This document shows positions 1 to 5,739 of a stretch of DNA of 12,646 nucleotides, piece by piece. Below the pieces are notes generated by a model that did not search any database, was not told the origin of the DNA, and saw nothing but the letters and a program-made list of their open reading frames with translations. The translations under genes were made by a program, and so were the position numbers. Numbering within the stretch: position 1 is the first letter of the stretch; every line of letters starts with the position of its first letter. The stretch lies in the NCBI GenBank assembly GCA_964443075.1, contig CAYUCB010000212.1:1-12646 (forward strand). Direction: 5' to 3'. This DNA is from DSQQ01 sp964443075. Its GTDB lineage: Bacteria; Chloroflexota; Anaerolineae; 4572-78; J111.

Positions 1-285
1 CTGGGTTTTACCCCTTACTGCCGGCGCCCACACTGGCCCGCGGTTGCGCCGCTGGCGGCCCTTCCGTCCATCCCCACTTTGGAACCGGTTCGGTTAAATG
101 TATCGCCGGCTCAGGTTGGACAGGCTGCCCCCGTTGTCGCGCCGGCCCTGCAAATCGCCCCGCTGCCTACCCTGGCCCCGCTGCCCACTCTGGCCCCCTT
201 ACCGGCGCTGCCTGCCCCACCCCCACCCCCACCCATTTCTTCCGGCGGCGGTGGTGGTGGCGGTAATCGCAGCGGCGGCTCATAG
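1..285 (+). CDS. C-terminal end of a proline-rich protein (5' truncated by window)
   Basis: The frame is open from base 1 to the TAG at 283-285, so this is the last ~94 residues of a larger protein. The visible part begins with a short stretch containing YCRRPHW. It then becomes low complexity: Pro/Ala/Leu-rich, with the repeated unit APLPTL, a run of prolines, and a final Ser/Gly tail with seven consecutive glycines. Such a tail suggests a flexible extracytoplasmic or linker-like C-terminus. No catalytic domain is visible, so no function can be assigned. The gene ends 54 bp before the ferric-reductase-like gene on the same strand with no terminator between them, so the two are probably co-transcribed. 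Since the neighbour lacks its own flavin domain, this protein could be its electron-transfer partner, but nothing in the visible sequence shows that. Confidence 0.6.
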   Translation: MGFTPYCRRPHWPAVAPLAALPSIPTLEPVRLNVSPAQVGQAAPVVAPALQIAPLPTLAPLPTLAPLPALPAPPPPPPISSGGGGGGGNRSGGS

Positions 286-339
286 ATTCGGCCTGGCAAA
301 ATTCATCGTTTAATCAAAAAAAGAATGGAGACTAAACCG

Positions 340-1140
340 ATGCTGACACAATCTAAACTATCAATTCCCTTAAACTCAAACCGCTGGCTCGATTTATTGT
401 GGCTGGGGCTGGGGCTGGTTACGGGGGGGGTAATCGCCCTAATGGGCCTGTGGCTCTGGCTGAATTATCGGGCCAACCCGGCCCAAAGCCTGTTAACCCT
501 TTTTAGCGCCAACGCGGCGGCTATGTTGCCGGCTTCCTGGCAAACCACCCTCACCGACCAGGCTCGATTGATGGGCCTGCCCCTCACCGGCCAAACCCAG
601 GCTTACTGGTTTATGGCCCGCGCCGGAGGCATGGTGAGCTACCTGATTTTGTGGCTCTCGGTGGGGTGGGGCTTGATTCTCAGTACCAAAATAACCGACA
701 AATTGATCCCCGGGCCGATTGCTTACGGCTTACATGAATTTTTATCGCTGGGTGCGGTGTTGTTTGTGGGGTTGCATGCCCTGGTGCTGCTGGGCGATAG
801 CTACATCGGCTTCAATCTCTTGCACCTGGCCGTGCCTTTTACCGCCCCTTATAAGCCGTTGTGGACGGGCCTGGGCACGATCGGCTTCTACCTGATAGTC
901 GTTTTAACCGCCAGCTTCTACCTGCGCCAACAGATTGGGCCAAAAGTGTGGCGCAGCCTGCATTACCTGACCTTTCTGGCCTACGCTCTGGGCTTGATAC
1001 ACGGCTTGATGGCCGGCAGCGACACCTCCCTGACTGTTATCAAGTTGATGTACTGGCTCACCGGCGGCGCGGTTCTGTTTCTAACCTATTACCGGCTTTT
1101 TACCCTGAAAGTAAAACAGCCCAAGCCGGCCCGAAGCTAA
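340..1140 (+). CDS. Ferric-reductase-like (MsrQ/YedZ/NOX fold) heme b membrane protein
   Basis: A 266-residue polytopic membrane protein with about six to seven hydrophobic segments. I start it at ATG 340 because GGAG (327-330) lies 9 nt upstream; the in-frame ATG at 325 has no ribosome binding site. Counting from 340, four histidines lie in hydrophobic helices at residues 132, 146, 208 and 221. This is the His-x13-His and His-x12-His pattern that binds two hemes b in the ferric reductase/NADPH oxidase superfamily. The protein ends soon after the last helix and has no FAD or NAD(P)H domain. It therefore resembles the stand-alone membrane domains (MsrQ/YedZ type) that pass electrons across the membrane with a separate partner. 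A Lys/Pro-rich cytoplasmic tail follows. The upstream Pro-rich gene may encode that partner. A run of eight G lies at 423-430 within the first membrane helix. The substrate is unknown. Confidence 0.8.
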   Translation: MLTQSKLSIPLNSNRWLDLLWLGLGLVTGGVIALMGLWLWLNYRANPAQSLLTLFSANAAAMLPASWQTTLTDQARLMGLPLTGQTQAYWFMARAGGMVSYLILWLSVGWGLILSTKITDKLIPGPIAYGLHEFLSLGAVLFVGLHALVLLGDSYIGFNLLHLAVPFTAPYKPLWTGLGTIGFYLIVVLTASFYLRQQIGPKVWRSLHYLTFLAYALGLIHGLMAGSDTSLTVIKLMYWLTGGAVLFLTYYRLFTLKVKQPKPARS

Positions 1141-1150
1141 GGATCGTGGA

Positions 1151-1225
1151 TTAAATAACTTACCAAAAACTCTCGTTCCCACGCTTCGCAGTCAGTTTGG
1201 GAACGAGAGTGGGGAAGTTATTTAA
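1151..1225. repeat. 75-bp palindromic element, MITE/REP-like, possible bidirectional terminator
   Basis: The outer arms TTAAATAACTT (1151-1161) and AAGTTATTTAA (1215-1225) are perfectly complementary. So are the inner arms CTCTCGTTCCCA (1170-1181) and TGGGAACGAGAG (1198-1209), which are separated from the outer pair by mispaired A-rich and G-rich bases. TTAA stands at both ends. The GTTCCCACGC/GGGAACG core resembles, from memory, a dispersed palindrome common in many bacterial genomes. It lies 11 bp after the stop of the ferric-reductase-like gene and could fold in RNA to end that transcript, although the T-rich tail is weak. Confidence 0.75.
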
Positions 1226-1273
1226 TTCTCATTCCTAAGCGAAAATAATCCTCCCCAAAAATAAGCCTCGGTG

Positions 1274-1303
1274 TTCGCCGATAAACTAAAAATTGATTAT
1301 AAT
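1274..1303 (+). promoter_or_regulatory. Candidate sigma-70 promoter of the kinase operon
   Basis: A perfect TATAAT lies at 1298-1303 in AT-rich DNA. The best -35 at a workable distance is TTCGCC (1274-1279, 18-bp spacer), a poor match. Transcription would begin near 1310, just before the ribosome binding site at 1328-1332, which fits a short leader. The exact -10 is the main support. Confidence 0.45.
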
Positions 1304-1316
1304 GTTTACAGTCTGA

Positions 1317-3131
1317 TTGGTTATCACGGAGGCCGCTTATTACTACCGAGACAAAAGACCCCCCCCCCTAAACCCTCTCTCGTTGGATTGGCTGGTATCT
1401 AACCTGCGCTGGTTGTGGCTGTTATTAATGGTGCTGTTTGTGGCCGTCGAATCGCAACTAAGTGAGGCCACCACCAGCCAAATTTTGCTGTTACAGTTTG
1501 GCCTGGTTGCCTTGGGCCTGATTTTAAATGGCGTTTATGCCGGTTTGCTCTGGGCTAAATATTTTCCTGGATGGTTAGCCATTATTGCCGCCGGGGTAGA
1601 TGTTGTTCTATCCATTGTCCTTTTGGTTTTAATGCGAGAGCACGCCCAGTTGCTTCTGCCTTTAATGGTCTTTCCGGTCATTTTGGCCGGGGTACGCTGG
1701 AACAGCGAGGCCGGTTTATTGGCGGCGGTGCCTCTGGCTTTAAGCTACGGTGTTCAGGTTATTCCTTTTTTAAGCAACAATATTGACCGGCAAGAATTGA
1801 TAGTCGCCCTGCTGCTGGCTGTAGCCAATGGCCTGGTGCTGTTTATTGCCGGAGCCTTGCCCGGCCCTTTTATTCGCAAACAGTTAGAACTGGCGCAGAA
1901 GGCCAACGAAGCGGAACTTAATCGCCTGCGGATTTCTAATGAGCGCAGCAAGCTGATTTCAGAAATGGCCCTGACCTTAGGTTCTACCCTCAACTACCGT
2001 AAAGTTTTGCGGGCCATGGTAGATTTGGCTTTTTCGGCCATGGCCGAGGTAGGCACTAAAGACGAATCGGCGGTGGGGATGGTTTTACTTTTTGAAGGGG
2101 ATAATGACGGCGACTCTGACCGGTTAACGGTATCGGCCGGGCGCAACATTGGCCGGGCCGATGAGGGCCGCCGGGTGAGCAGCGAAGAAGGGTTGATTGG
2201 CCGGACCATTCGCACTGCCGAAGTGTCTATTACTCGCAATGCTCAAAAAGATAAAATAATTACCACCTTTGCTTCTACCGCTGGCTGCCGTTCGGCTATT
2301 TGTGCCCCCTTACGGGCCGGGTTGAACACCTACGGGGTGGTGCTGTTTTGCAGTACTGAACAAGATTTTTACAACGAAGAACATAAGCAGTTGTTGGCTA
2401 CGTTTTGCAGCCAGGCCATTATTGCCCTGCAAAACGCCCAACTTATCGAGGATTTGCAGCGGGAGCAGCAGCGCATTCTGGAAAAAGAATCCGAGGCTCG
2501 CCGCAAATTAGCCCGCGACCTGCACGATGGGCCAACCCAATCTATTGCCGCTATTGCTATGCGCCTCAACTTCATTAAAATGGTGGCCCAAAAAGGCGAT
2601 ATGCCCAAAGTTCTTGATGAAGTTATTAAAGTGGAAGAAATTGCCCAGCGCACCACCCAGGAAATCCGTACCATGCTCTTTGCCATGCGCCCGGTGATTC
2701 TGGAAACTCAAGGCTTGTTACCGGCCTTAACCCAATACGCCGAACGCTTAAATGCCACCGAATCGTTTAGAGTGGCAATTACCAACCGGGGCTATGAACG
2801 GCAGCTTAACACCGAAGCCGAAGGGGTGGTTTTTGCCATCATCGAAGAAGCGGTGGGCAACGCCAAAAAACACGCCCAGGCCAGCGAAATTCGGGTGAGC
2901 CTGGTGGCCCGCCGCGAGAGTCTTTATATGGAAATTAGAGATAATGGGGTAGGTTTTGATGTTGAAGCCACCAAAGCCACTTATGACCAGCGCACCAGCC
3001 TGGGGTTGATTAACCTGGATGAACGGGCGCAGCTTGTGGGCGGTCATTGCCTCATCGAATCGGCCCGGGGGCAGGGTACCGCCATAAAGGTTGAAATACC
3101 CTATGTCCGCCCTTCGACAGAGGTGGCATGA
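1317..3131 (+). CDS. Membrane-anchored GAF sensor histidine kinase (HisKA_3, NarL/DesK class)
   Basis: Sensor kinase that should autophosphorylate on histidine and pass the phosphate to a NarL-type response regulator, which is not encoded in this window. Residues 27-190 hold about six hydrophobic helices with no large periplasmic loop. Then come a coiled-coil linker (~190-210), a GAF domain (~215-380), a second coil, and a HisKA_3 dimerisation helix with RDLHDGPTQ (phospho-acceptor His403). The HATPase_c domain has the N-box EEAVGNAKKH (Asn515), the G1 motif DNGVGFD (Asp542) and the GLINLDERA segment typical of this class. All catalytic residues are present. The start is uncertain. The frame can be read back only to TTG 1317, which lacks a ribosome binding site. 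GGAGG at 1328-1332 is followed by no in-frame ATG, GTG or TTG, and the C10 run at 1359-1368 could hide a frameshift. The stop overlaps the next ATG (ATGA), implying translational coupling. Confidence 0.88.
   Translation: MVITEAAYYYRDKRPPPLNPLSLDWLVSNLRWLWLLLMVLFVAVESQLSEATTSQILLLQFGLVALGLILNGVYAGLLWAKYFPGWLAIIAAGVDVVLSIVLLVLMREHAQLLLPLMVFPVILAGVRWNSEAGLLAAVPLALSYGVQVIPFLSNNIDRQELIVALLLAVANGLVLFIAGALPGPFIRKQLELAQKANEAELNRLRISNERSKLISEMALTLGSTLNYRKVLRAMVDLAFSAMAEVGTKDESAVGMVLLFEGDNDGDSDRLTVSAGRNIGRADEGRRVSSEEGLIGRTIRTAEVSITRNAQKDKIITTFASTAGCRSAICAPLRAGLNTYGVVLFCSTEQDFYNEEHKQLLATFCSQAIIALQNAQLIEDLQREQQRILEKESEARRKLARDLHDGPTQSIAAIAMRLNFIKMVAQKGDMPKVLDEVIKVEEIAQRTTQEIRTMLFAMRPVILETQGLLPALTQYAERLNATESFRVAITNRGYERQLNTEAEGVVFAIIEEAVGNAKKHAQASEIRVSLVARRESLYMEIRDNGVGFDVEATKATYDQRTSLGLINLDERAQLVGGHCLIESARGQGTAIKVEIPYVRPSTEVA
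1328..1332 (+). promoter_or_regulatory. Strong ribosome binding site GGAGG without a canonical in-frame start
   Basis: GGAGG within CACGGAGG. The same CACGGAGG context precedes the gene starting at 5544, where an ATG follows at 7-nt spacing. Here the only plausible initiation codon at 6-nt spacing is ATT (1339-1341). That frame runs into TAA (1369) unless the C run has eleven rather than ten bases. Confidence 0.6.
1359..1368 (+). repeat. Homopolymer run of ten C near the 5' end of the kinase gene
   Basis: Ten consecutive C encode a Pro stretch in the kinase frame. Tracts of this length are prone to slipped-strand mispairing and to read and assembly errors. Adding one C would put ATT 1339 in frame with the kinase. 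This is either a base-count error or a contingency tract. Confidence 0.9.
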
Positions 3132-3865
3132 ACCCACCCGGCTTATTGGCCGGCCTGGCCGGCTTATCGTTGGGGTTGGCCGTTGGTTGGGGGTGGTTTA
3201 GAACCCGCCCGCCCGGCGCTGAAAAATGGCAGAAACTTGAAGAGCAGTGGCCTGGGGCCGTTGCTCGATTTTTTTATTTTGTCGGTCTGCCTTACCTGGC
3301 GGTTGTCACCGGCCTGTTATCGCCTCGCTGGTTGGGCTTAAAAGGGTTGGAATATTTTACTTTAAGCGGGTTGACCGGCTTGGGGCTAGAAGCCCAGCAA
3401 GCCATCACTTTATTACTCTGGCAAATTCTGGCCGATAGCGCCGCCTTTATCCGGCCCGCTTTGCTGGTCATCTTAATTGCTGCCAGTCTGCGCTGGACGC
3501 TTGCCCGCACCGGCTTAAACCTGCCCGCCGATTTTCGCCCTACATGGGTGAACGTGTTTTATCTCGGCCTGCATTGGGCCTTTTACCGGGCCATTTTCTG
3601 GCAGTTAAGTGGCGATCTCTACCTGGGCGTCGTTTGGGGGGGGGCCTGGGTATTGTTAGAAAGGGTGCTGTTAGCCTGGCGACAGCAGCCTAATCCGGCC
3701 CGGCAGCGCCAGGGGTGGGCCAATATGATTATCCTCATTTTAACCTCAACCCTCTTTTATTTTGCCCCTAATTTGTGGCTGGTGTGGTTAGTTCAAGGGT
3801 TAATCACCGTTATTCTGGCCTGGCAACTACCCTGGCGGATGGCTCAGCTACCGCATTCTGAGTAG
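3128..3865 (+). CDS. Polytopic membrane protein coupled to the sensor kinase; possibly degenerate CPBP-like
   Basis: A 245-residue integral membrane protein with about six to seven hydrophobic segments (around residues 5-23, 48-64, 92-120, 139-157, 163-183, 198-231). The ATG at 3128 overlaps the kinase stop in an ATGA junction, so its translation depends on the kinase being read through. This suggests the two act together, for example with the membrane protein as a ligand- or stress-sensing partner of the kinase. The segment LHWAFYRAIFW (His149, Arg154) followed by a helix resembles the spacing of the EExxxR box in CPBP intramembrane proteases. However, the paired glutamates are absent, so protease activity would not be expected and membership is speculative. 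A run of nine G occurs at 3636-3644 in frame. The gene ends 13 bp before a MITE-like element. I do not recognise a defined family. Confidence 0.7.
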   Translation: MNPPGLLAGLAGLSLGLAVGWGWFRTRPPGAEKWQKLEEQWPGAVARFFYFVGLPYLAVVTGLLSPRWLGLKGLEYFTLSGLTGLGLEAQQAITLLLWQILADSAAFIRPALLVILIAASLRWTLARTGLNLPADFRPTWVNVFYLGLHWAFYRAIFWQLSGDLYLGVVWGGAWVLLERVLLAWRQQPNPARQRQGWANMIILILTSTLFYFAPNLWLVWLVQGLITVILAWQLPWRMAQLPHSE

Positions 3866-3878
3866 GCTGTTATTATTT

Positions 3879-4039
3879 ACGTCATGTGCAACTTTACGAT
3901 AATGAGGCCAAAAGCTGACCCATAGGACGCTGATGACGCGGATTAATCGCAGATAAACGCAGATTTATTAAAAATCTCAGCGAAAATCTGCGTCCACCAG
4001 CGTTATCTGCGTTCTATTATGGAAAGTTGCTCATGGCGT
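3879..4039. mobile_element. 161-bp MITE-like palindromic element with TATTT target duplications
   Basis: The terminal inverted repeats ACGTCATGTGCAACTTT (3879-3895) and AAAGTTGCTCATGGCGT (4023-4039) match at 15 of 17 positions. Direct TATTT repeats flank both ends (3874-3878 and 4040-4044), as expected for a 5-bp target duplication. Inside are two further paired motifs: CGCAGATAA (3948-3956) with TTATCTGCG (4003-4011), and CGCAGATTT (3958-3966) with AAATCTGCG (3984-3992). The CGCAGAT-type core resembles repeats I remember as dispersed in bacterial genomes. It carries no ORF. Together with the next element it fills most of the 327-bp stretch between the converging genes. Confidence 0.7.
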
Positions 4040-4049
4040 TATTTATATT

Positions 4050-4183
4050 AACTCAAGTTGCCACCTATAACTTAAATGCCAGGTGACAGGCACTTTTTGT
4101 CTTAAATTCTGGACATGATAGGCCAAAACACCTCAATTTTACCCGTTTTAAGTGCCTGTCACCTCTGGGTAGCAACTTGGGTT
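4050..4183 (+). mobile_element. 134-bp MITE-like element, left copy
   Basis: The termini AACTCAAGTTGCCACC and GGGTAGCAACTTGGGTT are imperfect inverted repeats. The inner arms AGGTGACAGGCACTT (4081-4095) and AAGTGCCTGTCACCT (4150-4164) are perfect. ATATT flanks both ends (4045-4049 and 4184-4188), a likely target duplication that directly abuts the TATTT of the preceding element. An inverted copy lies at 5584-5717. It ends 9 bp beyond the stop codon of the minus-strand gene at 4193, so its hairpin could end that transcript. There is no coding capacity. Confidence 0.82.
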
Positions 4184-4192
4184 ATATTACGC

Positions 4193-4861
4193 TTAAATTT
4201 TGGGCTGCGTTGCTTGCCGCACTCTTCTCACACATTCAGCCAGATCACTTTCAGCCGTAAAGCAGAGCGCGCCAGACGGAAGCGGGGTTGACTCATCGGC
4301 GGTCAGGGCAATGGGCAGCCACTGATCACCCCCCAGCGGTACCGCCAAATCAACCACGTAAGTCACTCCCTGTTCGCGTAGCGGCCAATCCCGTTCGGGC
4401 TGAAAACCCGCTTCTTTGAGGGTCACATACAATTGCCCCACCGGCGATTTACTCTCAAACAGGTCGTTGATTTCCTCGGCGGCTTCAAACCGATCGCCAC
4501 TGGTGACAATAAAGGTGATGCGCCGCCAATGGTAAGAAATAATCGGCGGCAATTTGTGTTGCAGCGGTTCCAGTTGCAGCTTGTAATACCAATTACCAAC
4601 GTGCGGATGTTCTGTCTCCGCCGGCAGTAAATCCTGCCGAGTGACCAGTTCATGCCCCTTAAGGCGAGCGTAATAGTGAATCGCCCACTTATCAGAGCCA
4701 AACGGGCTGGTAAAATAAAAAGCCAGCCAATCAAAATTGGGCGCACCTTCGGGGGCGCGTTTAACCGGCAGGCGATACCAGCCCTCATACTGCACCCGCT
4801 GCCAATCCTCTAAATTGTTCATCACCGCTACCAGAACGCGGTCGTCTGGATAAATCATCAT
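4193..4861 (-). CDS. Hypothetical protein: conserved N-terminal domain plus degenerate DUF559/Vsr-like fold
   Basis: A 222-residue soluble protein. Residues 1-135 (DDRVLVAV, then WYRLPV, LAFYFTSPFG, YYARLKG, HPHVGNWYYKLQL, RRITFIVTSGDRF) match a hypothetical family I remember from Chloroflexi; its function is not known to me. Residues 138-216 have the layout of a DUF559/Vsr-like endonuclease: KSPVGQLYVTLKEAGF, a strand ending VVDLAVP (Asp171), a strand WLPIALTA, and a final ALCFTAESDLAECVRRV strand-helix. The acidic residues expected in the second catalytic strand (as in VELDG) are replaced by IALTA, so nuclease activity is probably lost. It starts at the first of two ATG codons, with a weak GGGGG upstream, 38 bp after the preceding gene. 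It is likely the second gene of an operon bracketed by MITE-like elements. Confidence 0.78.
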   Translation of the reverse strand: MMIYPDDRVLVAVMNNLEDWQRVQYEGWYRLPVKRAPEGAPNFDWLAFYFTSPFGSDKWAIHYYARLKGHELVTRQDLLPAETEHPHVGNWYYKLQLEPLQHKLPPIISYHWRRITFIVTSGDRFEAAEEINDLFESKSPVGQLYVTLKEAGFQPERDWPLREQGVTYVVDLAVPLGGDQWLPIALTADESTPLPSGALCFTAESDLAECVRRVRQATQPKI

Positions 4862-4899
4862 AAACTAACCCCCAACCCCGGTGAAAACTTTTCTTTGAT

Positions 4900-5544
4900 T
4901 TACTCAAATATCTTTGCCAGGTCGGGCACTGAATCCGGCCACTCGCCGGCATCTTTAACTGTCTGCACCGCCTGACTGACCTGATGAGCCAGTTGCCGGT
5001 ATTGGGCTGTTTTGGCCACGGACGCCAGTTTTTTGGCTTTTTGTTCCAGAGCGGCCAGGCCGGCGATAAAGAGTTGAAATGGGTCAGTTTGAGCCAGTTT
5101 TTTCCAAAAAGCCTCATCGTCTTCTTTTCCGGCTCGCTCGGTGGCCACCATAGCCGCCAGTTCGCTGATGACAAGGTATTGAGGCGCTTCGGGGTTATCG
5201 CTGAGGTTGCCAATGGGCGCGGGTGAAATCAGATGGCAGCGGGTAAAATCTGGAAAGTGAATAATTTCTAGCTCGCCGCCAAAACAAAAGCCATTTAGCA
5301 ACTGGCCATCAAAGGTTTCCAGCGAAAAACGACCCGGAAAAACCTGCAACTTGCCCGGCTGCCGCACCCGATGGCTCAAGGTTTCGCTCCTGAGATTATC
5401 ATTCTCCCAAATCCTAAAATGAGCCAGTTTAACCTTAAAAAGGCGGTCACCCGGCTGGGCCAACAGGTCAAAATCCAGTTGGGGATGGCCGATGGGGAAG
5501 TTGTAAGTGTGGGGATGAAAGTAATAACCCTGTTGTTCTAACAT
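4900..5544 (-). CDS. Hypothetical two-domain protein, first gene of the MITE-bracketed pair
   Basis: A 214-residue soluble protein starting at ATG 5544. The in-frame ATG at 5550 abuts GGAGGA and is too close to it, whereas 5544 lies 7 nt downstream of GGAGG. Residues ~1-115 look beta-rich (HPHTYNF, LFKVKLAHFRIW, LQVFPGRFSLETFDGQ, LEIIHF). Residues ~120-205 are mainly helical, with an Ala/Lys/Gln-rich amphipathic stretch (LAALEQKAKKLASVAK) that could mediate oligomerisation. No catalytic motif, signal peptide or membrane helix is visible and I do not recognise the family. Only 39 bp separates the start from the MITE-like element at 5584-5717. Its transcription therefore uses a promoter in or next to that element (a TATTAT -10-like hexamer lies at 5579-5574 on the minus strand) or reads through from the carrier gene upstream. 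It is probably co-transcribed with the gene at 4193-4861. Confidence 0.72.
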   Translation of the reverse strand: MLEQQGYYFHPHTYNFPIGHPQLDFDLLAQPGDRLFKVKLAHFRIWENDNLRSETLSHRVRQPGKLQVFPGRFSLETFDGQLLNGFCFGGELEIIHFPDFTRCHLISPAPIGNLSDNPEAPQYLVISELAAMVATERAGKEDDEAFWKKLAQTDPFQLFIAGLAALEQKAKKLASVAKTAQYRQLAHQVSQAVQTVKDAGEWPDSVPDLAKIFE

Positions 5545-5583
5545 AATCATTCCTCCGTGAAATTTATTGGATGATAATAAGTG

Positions 5584-5717
5584 AACTCAAGTTGCTACCC
5601 AGAGGTGACAGGCACTTAAAACGGGTAAATTTGAGGTGTTTTGGCCTATCGTGTTCAGAATTTAAGGCAAAAAGTGCCTGTCACCTGGCGTTTAAGTTAT
5701 AGGTGGCAACTTGAGTT
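5584..5717 (-). mobile_element. 134-bp MITE-like element, right copy (inverted)
   Basis: The reverse complement aligns without gaps to 4050-4183 with six substitutions in 134 positions (~95.5%). The inner arms AGGTGACAGGCACTT (5603-5617) and AAGTGCCTGTCACCT (5672-5686) are intact. The flanks AAGTG (5579-5583) and AAGTT (5718-5722) match at four of five positions, consistent with a slightly decayed 5-bp target duplication distinct from that of the left copy. It sits between the carrier gene and the gene starting at 5544, both on the minus strand, and could act as a terminator for the carrier and as the promoter-proximal region of the pair. Confidence 0.82.
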
Positions 5718-5739
5718 AAGTTATTTTCGGTAAACCGGC

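Noticed and set aside
111..299. Overlapping ORFs on both strands opposite the Pro-rich tail
   Set aside because: They are mirror images of the Pro/Gly low-complexity coding and lack ribosome binding sites; the plus-strand frame open from base 1 explains the sequence.
4045..5722. Composite transposon formed by the two 134-bp elements
   Set aside because: The outer flanks do not match each other while each copy has its own flanking repeat, so independent insertions fit better; kept only as a question in the findings.
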